Below are positions 11,276 through 21,800 of a DNA stretch of 64,000 bases, piece after piece. A model generated the notes under the pieces. That model worked only from the letters and a program-made list of their open reading frames with translations, ran no database searches and was not told the origin of the DNA. Within the stretch, counting starts at the first letter, position 1; every line of letters begins with the position of its first letter. Position numbers and translations under genes: made by a program. Source of the DNA: Caecitellus pseudoparvulus (taxonomy: Eukaryota > Bigyra: Bicosoecida); assembly GCA_965644315.1 (NCBI GenBank), contig CBFFRQ010000019.1, forward strand, positions 124,001-188,000, read 5' to 3'.

Positions 11276-12017
11276 GTCTGTAGCTCAGAGAGAGGGCGAG
11301 CAATCAACTCCAGGCGATGGTGGACGGCGGAAATTGCCTGCCGCGCTTGGAGCAGAGTCAGGCACGATGCGCCTGCAAAGCACACAGCACTCAGTTCACA
11401 CAAACAGAGCGACTGTACTGCTTGGATTGAAGATGTGCGTTTTGAAAGGTGGGCAGAGTGGATCTCAGAACAGCGGAGGGCCACGTGTACCAAGGCCCGA
11501 GCTGCTCAATGGCCCATGCTCCGATTGGCGCCGCGTGGGCCTTGAAACACCTACACGCGGAGCAGGAACGCAATAAGGGGCGGGGGTGCTCAGACGTGAC
11601 CACGCTAAACTTCTTGTCAAGCGGCTTGGGACTGGCACCCCGGGCGTATCCTTCCTTGTGTGGACCGACTCGACAAACTGCAACGGTCGCACCATGCCCA
11701 AAAACAGACCACCAGTTGACTAACACCGACGTTCACCACGGGGATTCAAACCAGAGCTCCCCGGACGCCATACTGCAACGTTGTGACTCAAAGCAGTGGG
11801 CCCAATCAAGCTTCTCCACGCAGCTCAACAATCCCCTCCCTCCACTCACCCCACAAACCCATACTTCAATCAAAACACGCTTCCCGAACTGGCAATGAAC
11901 CAAGATCCCATGCAGAATGTGCGATGATAGCAGCGGATTGAATCGGCGTGCCTTGTCCCACGGATGTAGAGACTTGCACGATAGGGAAACCACTCGCGAT
12001 ATCAGTGCAGCCAGAGC
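11276..12017. promoter_or_regulatory. Divergent intergenic region between Rab1 and vWA gene 1
   Basis: 742 bp between two outward-facing start codons. It must contain both promoters and 5' UTRs. It is less GC-rich than the coding regions. A B-box-like string on the minus strand near 11746-11756 is not part of a foldable tRNA. I see no gene. Confidence 0.4.
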
Positions 12018-13022
12018 ATGGCAGCTCAGACCCGAAGGTCCGGGCGGATGGTATCACCAAGCAAAGCAACGTGGCCCTCCCTTGACGTAGTTTTCATCCT
12101 TGATATATCACGGAGGCCTGAGGGTGAATCCTCACGGGCAGCGCTGAACGCTGTGCGCCGCATCGCCAATGAGACACTGCGGCCACACGACAAGGTCTCC
12201 ATCATCCTCTTCAGTGACGACGTGCAAGAAGCCCTGACTCGCACCCCTCTATCTCGCATAAAATGGGGCCTTCTCGGCAAGCAGTTCAGCGACGACGGCG
12301 AGGGCGGCCTGCGTGTCGTCGGCTGCACGGCCCTCTGGGACGCCGTCGACTCCGCCATGACCCTCGTACACAAGCGCAAGTTCGATCCAGGGCATGACCC
12401 ACCCCACCCGTACATCGTCGTGCTGACAGATGGCGAGGACAACTCCTCGGACACGGACAACATCAAGAAAGTGCGCGAGGGTATACTGCGCAAGCCATCC
12501 GAGCACGGCCTGCGTGGGAAGACCATGGCCCACTTGCACCTGCTGTTCCTGGCAGTAGGTGACTCTGCCAAGGCCTGCATCGAGCCCGTCATCACAGACG
12601 ACGGCGGCAAGCTGCCCCCGCACATCAAGCTGCACAGCTCCGCAGATGTGCACGACGAGGCCGGGCTTGACAAGCTTCTGCATTGGGCTGGGAGAGTCGT
12701 CGCTGATTTTATCATCAAGACACAAAAGTTCCATTTGTTCCGATTGAAGCAGCAGAGAGAACGAATTCGAAAGGGGAAAATGTGTGGAAGTTCTGCTTCG
12801 GTTGGGGCACGCCGCACTCGAAGGCCAGGCTCCACCTCAACGAAGCAGGTCACACGCTCTCGCACTGGAGCGAAGCAAAACCGAAAAGCAGGAAACGAAA
12901 GGAACCCTAACGCTGACAAAGCGCACGTCCCCCCTCAGCCCACTGAAGCCACATGGTTCTCAATCTTAAAGTTTGTCGTCTGTTGCTCGTGTTGTGGCCG
13001 ACCGAAGACGAAAGTTCAGTGA
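12018..13022 (+). CDS. von Willebrand A domain protein 1 (degenerate MIDAS)
   Basis: Intronless, 334 aa, starting at the only upstream ATG. Residues about 20-220 form a vWA domain (VVFILDIS, VSIILFSDDV, GCTALWDAV, VVLTDGEDN). The metal-ion-dependent adhesion site needs DxSxS; here it reads DISRR at 12102-12116, so the second serine is lost, while the Thr in GCTALW and the Asp in TDGED remain. The C-terminus is basic (KQQRERIRKGK) and ends in a hydrophobic, cysteine-rich stretch (FVVCCSCCGRP) that could be palmitoylated or bind membrane. There is no signal peptide, so it is probably intracellular. The next gene is its tandem paralogue; the domain core is nearly identical in DNA, while the N- and C-termini are unrelated. 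Confidence 0.8.
   Translation: MAAQTRRSGRMVSPSKATWPSLDVVFILDISRRPEGESSRAALNAVRRIANETLRPHDKVSIILFSDDVQEALTRTPLSRIKWGLLGKQFSDDGEGGLRVVGCTALWDAVDSAMTLVHKRKFDPGHDPPHPYIVVLTDGEDNSSDTDNIKKVREGILRKPSEHGLRGKTMAHLHLLFLAVGDSAKACIEPVITDDGGKLPPHIKLHSSADVHDEAGLDKLLHWAGRVVADFIIKTQKFHLFRLKQQRERIRKGKMCGSSASVGARRTRRPGSTSTKQVTRSRTGAKQNRKAGNERNPNADKAHVPPQPTEATWFSILKFVVCCSCCGRPKTKVQ
12302..12684 (+). repeat. Near-identical vWA core block, copy 1
   Basis: This block matches 13706-14088 (offset 1404) with only a handful of mismatches over about 383 bp. Sequence on either side inside the same genes is clearly diverged, apart from a second short conserved patch near 12150-12222. Confidence 0.85.
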
Positions 13023-13397
13023 CAGATCGGCCTGCGAAAGTTTCTAGCCTGCCACTGTACGTCAAGTGCGTGAAGTCGGGCGTGTTTAGCGTCACATGCA
13101 TGTGCTCACTCACGCCCATCACTGCACAATGCAAGATTCGTGGCAGCAGCCCCCCCTTCCCCCAAGCCACACACCCCTCATCCTCTACCTCTCACTTCCC
13201 ACCCCATTCCAAACCCAACTGCTCACACATACCCATCCACAACAACACCTTCAGCTTTCGCCACGACAGCACAACTACACGCAGCATCACCAACAGCGCA
13301 ACTAGCGCCAGGCACGCGCGGAAGGGTCGCATCCACTCGGCAGCAACAAGTTGTCAGTTTGGGGCAACCACTTTCCATAGCCTGCCAGTCTGCAAGC
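13023..13397 (+). promoter_or_regulatory. Intergenic, C/T/A-rich leader of vWA gene 2
   Basis: 375 bp between the two vWA genes. From about 13140 to 13310 the plus strand is strongly poor in G, with CCCC and CACAC runs. Although a frame is open here, there is no ATG until 13398, so I treat it as promoter and leader. Confidence 0.4.
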
Positions 13398-14651
13398 ATG
13401 GCCAGTCAGTCCAGTACCACTGTGCGGAAGGTCGTCAAGACACACACACAAGTCGTACCTGGAGGGGTTGCCAAGCGCCGACCCAATGTGGACATGGTCT
13501 TCGTCCTTGACATCTCCGGCAGCATGGCCGGCCGGCCAACACGCCAAGTGATGCAGGCCGTGCGCCGCATCGCCAATGAGACGCTGCGGCCACACGACAA
13601 GGTCTCCATCATCCTCTTCAGCAATGAGGTGAAGCGTGCCATGATCCGCGTCCCGCTGCACAAGCTGGACTGGGACCGCTTCGACGGGGAGCACGGCGAC
13701 GGGAAGGGCGGCCTGCGTGTCGTCGGCTGCACGGCCCTCTGGGACGCCGTCGTCTCCGCCATGACCCTCGTACACAAGCGCAAGTTCGATCCAGAGCATG
13801 ACCCACCCCACCCGTACATCGTCGTGCTGACAGATGGCGAGGACAACTCCTCGGACACGGACAACATCAAGAAAGTGCGCGAGGGTATACTGCGCAAGCC
13901 ATCCGAGCACGGCCTGCGTGGGAAGACCATGGCCCACTTGCACCTGCTGTTCCTGGCAGTAGGTGACTCTGCCAAGGCCTGCATCGAGCCCGTCATCACA
14001 GACGACGGCGGCGAGCTGCCCCCGCACATCAAGCTGCACAGCTCCGCAGATGTGCACGACGAGGCCGGGTTGGACAAGCTTCTGCGGGTGGCGGAGCAGG
14101 CAGTGACCGAGTACGTGACACAGACAACGACAATCACTCAAGTCACTCGCACACGTCACCATGCAAGGCGAGGTGGCGGGGGTGGGGTGTACAGCACTGC
14201 CGATGCAGCCACTGCTGACAGCGGGCCAGCCGGCGCAAAGATCCGCTTCGAACCAGGTGGAAGTGGTGTACACTCCCCTGCAGTGCACCATAGTCCCTCC
14301 AAGGGGACTCCGTACCGACGTGATGGGGACCACAGGCGAGGCCGGGGCAGAGGCAGAGGCGGAGGCCGGGGCAGAGGCGGAGGCGGCGGCGGAGGCCGGG
14401 GCAGAGGTGGAGGCCAAGGTGGGGGTCGAGGCGGAGGCGGGGGCAGAGGCCGGGGTGGTGGCAGAGGCGGAGGTGGGGGTCGAGGTTCACCGCATTCACG
14501 CAGGTCGGGCAACCATCCCCGCTCAGGCACAAGAGGGCCGGGTGATAGACATCCAAGCGCACACGGCAGCAGCCCCAGCTCGGGCCCTCCTCCGACGGCG
14601 CCTTTCGGCTTCGCGTCGCTGGAGCATGAATCAGACCCGACTGGGCGCTGA
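13398..14651 (+). CDS. von Willebrand A domain protein 2 with RGG-repeat tail
   Basis: Intronless, 417 aa from the first ATG in frame. The vWA domain has a complete MIDAS: DISGS (13509-13523), the Thr of GCTALWDAV and the Asp of TDGED, so metal-dependent ligand binding is expected. After the domain come a basic spacer and a long Gly/Arg tail of RGRGRGG-type repeats (about 14330-14490), as in RNA-binding RGG/GAR proteins, then a Ser/Pro/Gly end. No signal peptide or membrane segment is seen. The combination suggests an intracellular vWA scaffold that binds RNA or nucleoprotein, but that is inference. The tail is encoded by a G-rich polypurine tract. The domain core shares about 380 nearly identical bases with the upstream paralogue. 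Confidence 0.82.
   Translation: MASQSSTTVRKVVKTHTQVVPGGVAKRRPNVDMVFVLDISGSMAGRPTRQVMQAVRRIANETLRPHDKVSIILFSNEVKRAMIRVPLHKLDWDRFDGEHGDGKGGLRVVGCTALWDAVVSAMTLVHKRKFDPEHDPPHPYIVVLTDGEDNSSDTDNIKKVREGILRKPSEHGLRGKTMAHLHLLFLAVGDSAKACIEPVITDDGGELPPHIKLHSSADVHDEAGLDKLLRVAEQAVTEYVTQTTTITQVTRTRHHARRGGGGGVYSTADAATADSGPAGAKIRFEPGGSGVHSPAVHHSPSKGTPYRRDGDHRRGRGRGRGGGRGRGGGGGGGRGRGGGQGGGRGGGGGRGRGGGRGGGGGRGSPHSRRSGNHPRSGTRGPGDRHPSAHGSSPSSGPPPTAPFGFASLEHESDPTGR
13706..14088 (+). repeat. Near-identical vWA core block, copy 2
   Basis: Partner of 12302-12684. The mismatches seen include single changes in the codons around DAVDSA/DAVVSA, DPGHD/DPEHD and GGKLP/GGELP. Such uniformity inside otherwise divergent paralogues points to gene conversion or a recent partial duplication. 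Confidence 0.85.
14325..14490 (+). repeat. G-rich polypurine minisatellite coding for RGG repeats
   Basis: Roughly 160 bases of the plus strand are mostly GGC AGA GGC GGA GGC CGG GG-type units with very few pyrimidines. They encode the Gly/Arg tail of vWA protein 2. Many GGG and GGGG runs make this strand a candidate for G-quadruplex formation. Confidence 0.75.
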
Positions 14652-14821
14652 GAAGTGGCGTAGTCGCAGACATTCGTGAAGTGCAATCCAGTGCCAAGAC
14701 ACAAAGGCATACCAGGGAATGTTCACTCGTTTAACTTGAAGAGGTACAACACAATGAATTGCTTTGCTATGGAATCACCAGATATGTCCACGGATCGAGT
14801 GATCAGCTAGGTACAGCTTGG

Positions 14822-16905
14822 TCACATGGCACTCGTGCCAAGTCCATCAAAGAAGAGGGCAACATGCCCAGGATTTTGCGGCTGCTGCATGCTCCCATCC
14901 ACACTGGGATGAAGGCTGCCTGTCCAGTCAAAAGCTCTGCCTGGTGAAAAAGGTGGCGAGAGAAGAAAGCCATCCAGCTCTGCTCCACACCTTGGCGACA
15001 AAGAGAACGCGTCACTGCTTCCCCACGGTCCAGGAGCGTTGAATGGCTGGGGCAGCACAGGGTGCCGCGGACCCTGCGTCAGGCTTGCCATATCTTGCTT
15101 CATGCGCTGAAACATGGCTTCTTCTTCAGCATCGTCGTCTTCGGCAGTTTCCCCATGGCCGTGGGCGGCTCTCGCTGCGCAGGCCATCTCCCCGGTCTGC
15201 CCAGGTGCTGGAATCTGCGCAGGACTCGGAGCTTGGCCACTTGACGCCTCTGTCAAGAAGGTAGACACATCCACAGAGGGCGGCAGCCTATGCTCCCCTT
15301 CACACTCACTCTGGTCGCCACACGGATGCCCGGAGTGGGTGCTGGTGAGGGGGCCAGGTGGTGGTGGAGGCGGGATGCCGGCGCTGGCCACTGCCGCCGT
15401 GGGAAAAACCATGTGACGCGTACCAGCCATGGACCGATGGTGACAGTGTTGCCCCCTCCCCACACCTTCCGGGCCACTTGGTTTGCCGGGGCCTTGTACA
15501 TGGCCAAGTGCAGCTGGTGCTGCAACTTGACCACTGGTAGTTGCGGATGCCTCCCGGGCTTCAGCTGCAGCGGCTGCAGCTGCGAGGCGGGCCCTCCAAG
15601 CACTGCCTCCGTCCTTGTGGGCCACATTTAAATGGTGCAGGAACTTCCCCGTGCCGTTCCATGAGTACCAAATCTGCTCCCTCTCCTCCAGCTGGCACAA
15701 GGGACACACACGGTCCACCCACGCACCTTGACGGAAGAGTCCAGCGTACACCTCCCGCAGTCTGCTTGCTTCTGGAGCCGGCACAAAGCTGATGCGCGTG
15801 TACTTCCCACAGACGCTGCGGAGGTAGTCAACTGTCTCTTGCTCGACAGGGGGCGGAGTGGGGTACCCTACCACCGGCGTAGGGGGCACGTGAACCGATC
15901 GGCGGCGGGTCGGCTGGGTGACATCGGGCACGCCTCCTGCTGCACGGGTGCGCTTTGTGCCTCGTCGTGTGATGGAAGCCCCTGAGGATGCCGTGGTAGC
16001 CACCGCGCGCTCTTGGCTCCGGTGCACTCGCTGCAAGTGCCGCCAGAACTCGAGCCCTGTGGAACGACTGGCCTTCAAGCACGAGGCAGGGTCCTTGCCT
16101 GCCTCTGCACAAAGGTGGCAGAAAACCTTCACATCCATGCGACGCTTCCTGGAGGATGCCTTGGTGGCGGCGTGGGGGGGTAGTGGCTTGACGGCAGCGT
16201 CGGAAGCCAAGGTCGGAGAGGTGGCTTCCGAGGATGGTGACGTTGCGGGCGAACCTGCAACGTCAGGGCAGTGCACAGCTGCATCCGCGCACCATTGAGG
16301 GAAGTGGGCATGGAAACCATCAAAGACTGCCTTTGGTGCGGTGCCAAGGCTGCATGCACAGTTGGCAGCCTGTCGCATGGCACGAAAGGCAGCCTGCAGA
16401 GGGCGGTGGGAAACGCTCCCCTCCTCAGCACCAGTGCCGGAAGGGGCAGGGTCTTGCGCAGGACTCGGTGAGGTGCCAGAGGTATCAGAGTCGTCAACTT
16501 CCCTGGAGTTCGTGCGCGAGGCAACACTGTCATAGTCTGCACTTGTATGTGCGCCAGGGGTATGGTTGGAGTGGCGAACACCCTGCGGGCGGCAGGTGAC
16601 ACGACGTGATGTGAGAGACGGCATCAAAAGCCGCACTGCAGCTTGCAAAGGGTACGCACAACCTTCCCGGCAGCCCCGCTCATCACTTTCTCGGATGCTG
16701 ACATGCATGAAGGATCCATCAGGGACACTGGCTCTTCGCTATGGCCAGGTGCGAATCCAGGATAGGGAGAAGGGCGGCTGACAGAAGCTGCAGCCTGCGC
16801 AAGCGTTTCTCCGGCTTGGCGTGCTGCCCCCACCTCAGGACGGTGGGAGGCGGGGCGCCCAGGCTCATGGCAGGAGCTCGGCATGGCTGTTTCGTGTCGT
16901 TCCAT
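14822..16905 (-). CDS. Unrecognised protein with two C2H2/BED-like zinc fingers
   Basis: Preferred model: exon 1 at 16905-16660 and exon 2 at 16582-14822, with a 77-bp intron whose donor is GTGCGT, giving 668 aa. An intronless alternative starts at ATG 16708 (628 aa) with a less natural N-terminus. Two similar fingers are visible. Finger 1 is C237-x2-C240-x23-H264-x4-H269 (CHLC...HLQRVH). Finger 2 is C375-x2-C378-x20-H399-x4-H404 (CPLC...HLNVAH). Both have an aromatic before the histidines. Basic runs (SSRKRR, GTKRTR, TRRRS) may be nuclear-localisation signals. The remainder is Ser/Pro/Ala-rich and ends in a Pro-, Gly- and Phe-rich tail. It could be a transcription factor or a domesticated BED-type transposase fragment; I see no transposase catalytic domain. 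It converges on vWA gene 2 with 170 bp between stops. Confidence 0.65.
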
Positions 16906-17260
16906 GGACAGTGAGGTGACAGTGATGAAAATTAGTGATGAGACGGTTCTCCTCGCCGCGTCCTTCGCAAAGAGTGCTAGCTTGGAAGGTGCAGCAGCTG
17001 GCTGTCACTCGCGACGAGCTGGCACAGTCGATGGCGTGCCCAGAAGCAGGCGAGTCAGAAACTCGTCAGATAAGGGCTGGTGGACATGGAGACTATGTGA
17101 ATGCTGAAAGGGTTGCAAGGGCGGAGACATGCAGTCGAGTAAATTGACAGGGGTGGGGAAATGCCGCCTCCAATGGTGACATGTGGGCTTCGTATGACGG
17201 AAGAAACGCCGCCGAAGCCGACCGGCGTTTCAGAACCATTGGTCTGGGCCCAGGGGTATA
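16906..17260 (-). promoter_or_regulatory. Intergenic: 3' of GTP cyclohydrolase II, 5' of zinc-finger gene
   Basis: 355 bp. It must hold the terminator of the cyclohydrolase gene and the promoter of the zinc-finger gene. I see no further coding region or RNA gene. Confidence 0.35.
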
Positions 17261-18457
17261 TCAGTGCCCCACCTCGCCACCCTCCTTGGTTTGGAGCGGT
17301 ACATGAGCCATTCTGGATACTTTGCACGCGACATACGCTGCAGCGAACTCACTGGGGGCTGGCACGTGGTGGGGCACCTGTGCCTTCACAGCCACGCCAG
17401 CTTCCTGCAGCAGCCGCACTTTCCTGGGGTTGTTGGTCATCAGCCGCACGCTGGGCACACCCACATCACGAAGAATGTCAGCAACAGCACCATACTCACG
17501 AATATCGTCAGGCAGCCCCAGGGCTCGGTTGGCATCAACCGTGTCAGCTCCACAGCAGGCTTGCAGCGCGTATGCTGCTACCTTGTTGCTCAAGCCGATG
17601 CCGCGGCCTTCTTGGTTCAGGTACACCACCATGCCACCGTGGGGTGCGGGCTCCGCTTGCACCAGCTGCATCGCGCTCTCCAGCTGCAGGCGACAATCAC
17701 ACTTCAACGACCCAAAGAGCTCGCTCGTCGCACAAGCGTCGTGCACTCGCACCAGTGGCACCAGTTCTTGGGAGGCTGGCGCCTGCGCCGCCTCGGAGCT
17801 TGGGATGGCCGCTGCCTGAGCGGGTGTCGCCTCAGCGCCGCGGGCAGGGGCGCTTGCTCGCTGCAGAAGTGTACCAGGTGGCGCCAAGTGCAGGGCGTGC
17901 ACTAATGCGGGAGACAGCATGGCCACGGCTTCTTTGCCACTCTCCCTGCAAATGTACACCCGCATGAGGAAAGCTCCGTGCATGGTGGGCAGGGGGGCCT
18001 GGGAGGCAAATGTAAAGGAGCCATGTGCCTGCGAGCACTGCCGGGCAGATGATGCCGTGTCACACAGCGGGGCAGGAGCGATGACTGCTGCCCTTCGCGT
18101 GGAACATGCACATGCCTCCGGGTTGCTCGTGCGCACGGAGCCCTCTGCTGCGCAGCTGCGGGGACTGCTCTGCTGTGCGGCGCCCTCGAACTGCGCGCCT
18201 TCCACTCCACCCCCACCATCGGCAACACTGGTCGGACCAGGTTCCCCGCTAGACGCACGGAGCTTTGTCATGCCAGACCCACCTGGAGTGGCCTGGCACT
18301 CCGCAGCCTCTCCCGGCACCACCAGCCCTGGTGCTCCAGTCTGGGCCTCGGCTGGAGACATGTGCACCAAGGAATCTCTGGAAGCCTTCTGGACGCCTTG
18401 CCCGCCTTCAGCGGCTCTGCAGCTGCCCACGTGCCCATCACCCCGAGGCCTCTTCAT
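17261..18457 (-). CDS. GTP cyclohydrolase II, stand-alone (riboflavin synthesis)
   Basis: Intronless, 398 aa, the RibA/RIB1 family. The enzyme opens GTP to 2,5-diamino-6-ribosylamino-pyrimidinone phosphate, the first committed step to riboflavin. The zinc ligands are C242, C253 and C255 (HDACATSELFGSLKCDC), with NQEGRGIGL, GADTVDAN, DIREYG (R320, the arginine that forms the covalent intermediate in characterised enzymes) and TNNPRK. Residues 159-181 (MHGAFLMRVY...GKEAVAML) correspond to the family's N-terminal strand pair. The first 155 residues are low-complexity, and about 50 Ala/Pro-rich residues are inserted before the zinc site. There is no DHBP-synthase domain, unlike the fused RibBA of plants. 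The end (AAAYVACKVSRMAH) matches the family's closing helix. Confidence 0.93.
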   Translation of the reverse strand: MKRPRGDGHVGSCRAAEGGQGVQKASRDSLVHMSPAEAQTGAPGLVVPGEAAECQATPGGSGMTKLRASSGEPGPTSVADGGGGVEGAQFEGAAQQSSPRSCAAEGSVRTSNPEACACSTRRAAVIAPAPLCDTASSARQCSQAHGSFTFASQAPLPTMHGAFLMRVYICRESGKEAVAMLSPALVHALHLAPPGTLLQRASAPARGAEATPAQAAAIPSSEAAQAPASQELVPLVRVHDACATSELFGSLKCDCRLQLESAMQLVQAEPAPHGGMVVYLNQEGRGIGLSNKVAAYALQACCGADTVDANRALGLPDDIREYGAVADILRDVGVPSVRLMTNNPRKVRLLQEAGVAVKAQVPHHVPAPSEFAAAYVACKVSRMAHVPLQTKEGGEVGH

Positions 18458-18843
18458 TGTTATTTCTTTAGAAGGGCTGATTCCAGTCTCCTCCTTGCAG
18501 AGGCTTCAGACACAAGCCTTTCCGTACAGGCCTTGCTCGCTCCGGCGCTACGTGCGGAAATTGGGCCACGCACGCAATACTTGCACCCGACCGTACGAGC
18601 CAGAAGCTCGCGCACTTACACTATCGGGGTGCGGGTAAGGGGGGAAATGCTGTGTACATTCTGGGGGTCTGAACCCAAATAGTTTTGCTCCCACAACTAG
18701 AAATCATGGCGTGGAGGCTCAGGGGCACATCACTAGCAAAAAGCTGCTGCGCTCCTGTGCAGCCAGGCCCTGGGCCTGACACTGCGTCTCACAGTACAAG
18801 CGCGGGCGAGCAGCGCCGGCAGAATGCCGTGCCCTGTCCTGGG
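18458..18843 (-). promoter_or_regulatory. Intergenic: dynein 3' end and cyclohydrolase promoter
   Basis: 386 bp between the dynein stop and the cyclohydrolase start, both on the minus strand. I see no gene and no recognisable element. Confidence 0.35.
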
Positions 18844-21800
18844 CTAGTCGTTTAGCTGCAGAAGCAGGGCCACCCCCCGCCGAATCCAGTGATGCTGGTC
18901 ATGTCTTGACGGCACCTTTACGACCATGACAAAGTTTGAAGAGTGGCCAGTCGTTCGCAGCACCCCCCTGCGCTCTGAAGTGACATACATGGGGCAGGCA
19001 TAGTGCTGGTACTCTTTCAGATCCGATTGGTGTGCAGGCTGCAGCCACATGACGGGCGCAGAGGAGAAGAGCACCTTGGGAGTGCTTTCAGCCAGCACAC
19101 CGCCAGCTTTGTCCCACCGAGCGCCATCCAGGAACATCCCGTGGACGTAGACGCCATCCACAGGGGGTTGGTTGATGCCTTGTTGATCTTGCTTGAGCAT
19201 GTCAACGTTGAACTCGACCTCATCGATGGCCACAGTGTACTTTCGCGCAAAGTTCTGCAGCGCCCCTGTCAGGAAGGACTGGGTAAAGAAAAAGCCTGAA
19301 ATCCAGAACTTGCACGGGGTCCCCGACGCGAACCAAGCATCGAAGAAGTCCAAGCGCGCTGCAAGGTCAGTGACGAAGCCACCCAAGGGCTTCAAGGATG
19401 GGTACGAACGTGCCCTCCACATGGCTGGGACACGGCCGAAAAACAGGTCATCACTCAGTTCCTCCAACGCACCAGACATGAGCACCAGCCCTGACATTGC
19501 CTTTTGCACTGCAGCAAGTGACGAGTGCACCAAGGACAACAAGCGATTGAAACGAGCGAGCTCTTGAGTCAGAACGGTGTTCATGCTCTCAGCCCAGTCG
19601 ACAGGGAACTTGGCAGCGACAGCCTCCAGGTCATACTCGAGGCGGAGCTTGCTGAGGATGTCGGCCGCGACGCCTGCAACCATGTCTTCGCGTCGCTGGC
19701 CAGATGCCCCACTCCCTGCACCACCGGTGCCGCCTTTCCCCCTTTCAGTCACCAAGACATCATCAAACAAGGCAGTCGTCTCGCGTTGATCCTTCGACAA
19801 GTTGGCGTTCGAGTGCAGGCCGAAGGCGGCCGGCTGTGCCACGCCGGGCAAAGTGTCGATGAAGGCAAGGTACTCCTCATGGGAAGCTACATCTGGACCC
19901 GGCGTGCACCAGGACCCAGTGGGGTCCAGTGCATGCCCTGGAGTGTGAACTTCAGGGCAGTACGCCACTTTAAGGAGGCTCATGAGAGCCCGCCGATCCT
20001 TGTCGTCTGTCACACGCCCACCATAGTTGCACTGGCCTGTAAGGTATGTCAAAGCCGCATATGGGATGGCTCCTGGCCCCGCCGGTTGCCCGGGAGCAGT
20101 CCTCGTGTAGTTGGGGTCATCCAAGAAGATGGCAAGCTGCTGGACTGAGATGCGGAGGTCTGATTCGTTGAACTCGTAAGGAATGTTCCAGCCAAGTGGG
20201 CCGAACTCGCGGCGCTCCTGCACGAGAGCATGGAAGAAGGCGAGGCCAAAAAGCATACGGCGGAATGCCTGCCCATTCTTTACCCCATTGAAGAACTCAG
20301 GGTTGGAAATTGGATCAGACAAGTAGGATCGGCGGAGGTTGTTGCGGAGCCCGGCAGGGGGCTCCAGCGTCATCTTCACCCCATTCTGCAGCATGGAAAG
20401 GGGAAAATCGGCGCTTGGGTAGGAAGTTGTCCACAACCGGAACTTTGGGTGGGGGGGCAACTGCCCAGCTGCGGCCGCTTCTCCGGCGCCTGAGGCAGCG
20501 TCCGCCAAGTCTTCGCATATCCTCTCCAAGCGGGGCATCCAGGAGACAGCCAAGTGGCAATTCTGCAGAACGACCCAGGAGCCAACCTTTCGAGCTTGTG
20601 CGATGAGGGCTTCTGCCTTTGGCCCCTGGCCCTGCCCAAGCGAAATGGGCTCAACGCTGACGCCGACTGTGGCAGCGAAGGCCAGCAGCTCCGCCATGGG
20701 GTCAGAGCCTGGTGAGAGCACGAAGATCAGTGGTTGACTTGCAGATGAGTCAGCATGCGAAGCTGCCAAATCAAAGGGTGGCGGGGTGAGGAAGCGTTCG
20801 CCCATGCTGGCGCCGACAAACTCCTGCACCGCCACAAGGACCTTGTCTGGGCGTATGCAACGCAGGACAATTATCTTTTGCAGGCGAGTAAGAAAGCCAA
20901 GCTGGCCCCATCGACCAGGAAGATCAGCTTGATGGGGCATCTCTGAGTCGTACAAGCGACGCCACGCGTCCGGGTCACTTTCCACGTCTGCTCTTAGCCC
21001 ACGGAAAGTGGACAATTCACTCAAGCGGCACAACTCACCCCAGCTCTTCTCTGGTAGCCACTGTGGCGCGGGATTGGGAAACTCATTCTGCCCCACAGCA
21101 ACTCCCCCAGTAAGCAAGAAGAACCACTCGGCAGGGTCGACATCTCCCCGCCCTTGCATGATGCGAACGGTGAGAAGGAAAGAAAAGAGCAGCTTGTGCC
21201 GCTCAAACAGTGAGCGGCAGATGTTCGTGTACAGGGAGAAGGTGAAGTGGTCATTGAGGTTGCTTATCCGCGTGGCCAGGTTGTCGCTGCGCTTGGAGCC
21301 AGCAATAGAGCTGAGGAACAGCCCGGAGAACCAGTTCATGGAGTACTGGTACATCGGGTCCACGGAGCCCATGTCTGAGATGCAGAAGAAGAGGCGTGAG
21401 GCATGAGCTGCAACAGGAACATACCCAGCCCTCGTCTCATCAATGGCAGCTTCTGTCTTCGCTGCCACTGCCTGCTTCTGCATGATGTCGTTGCTCAGCT
21501 CTTTGCTCTCATTCAGAACCGAGATGGCCGTCTCATCTTCCAGAATGTTACCTTCACGGCTGAGCACTTCCAGGATTCGGTCCTCCAGCTCTGCAAGCGA
21601 TCGGGTATTCTCAGCGCCTTCAACAAGCAGCCGCGCTTTCTCTGCTGCCAAGTCTGGACGCTCCTGCTCTACAACTGTGCCCAGGAGCTGGTCCTGCAGC
21701 CCCGCTGGCGTGATCATGAAGTTCAACAAGGTAACCTTCGTGCTGACCTCTGGAAGGTAGTGAGGGTTCCGGAGCTTCGTTGTGATGAACAGAGAGAAAC

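Noticed and set aside
11740-11770. Possible tRNA on the minus strand (B-box-like GGTTTGAATCC)
   Set aside because: The T-stem does not pair, there is no room for an anticodon arm before it, and no acceptor stem can be formed.
16582-16708. Intronless start of the zinc-finger gene at ATG 16708
   Set aside because: The residues from 16708 to 16583 look like intron translated through, and a GTGCGT donor with an in-phase upstream exon gives a better model. It is kept as an alternative.
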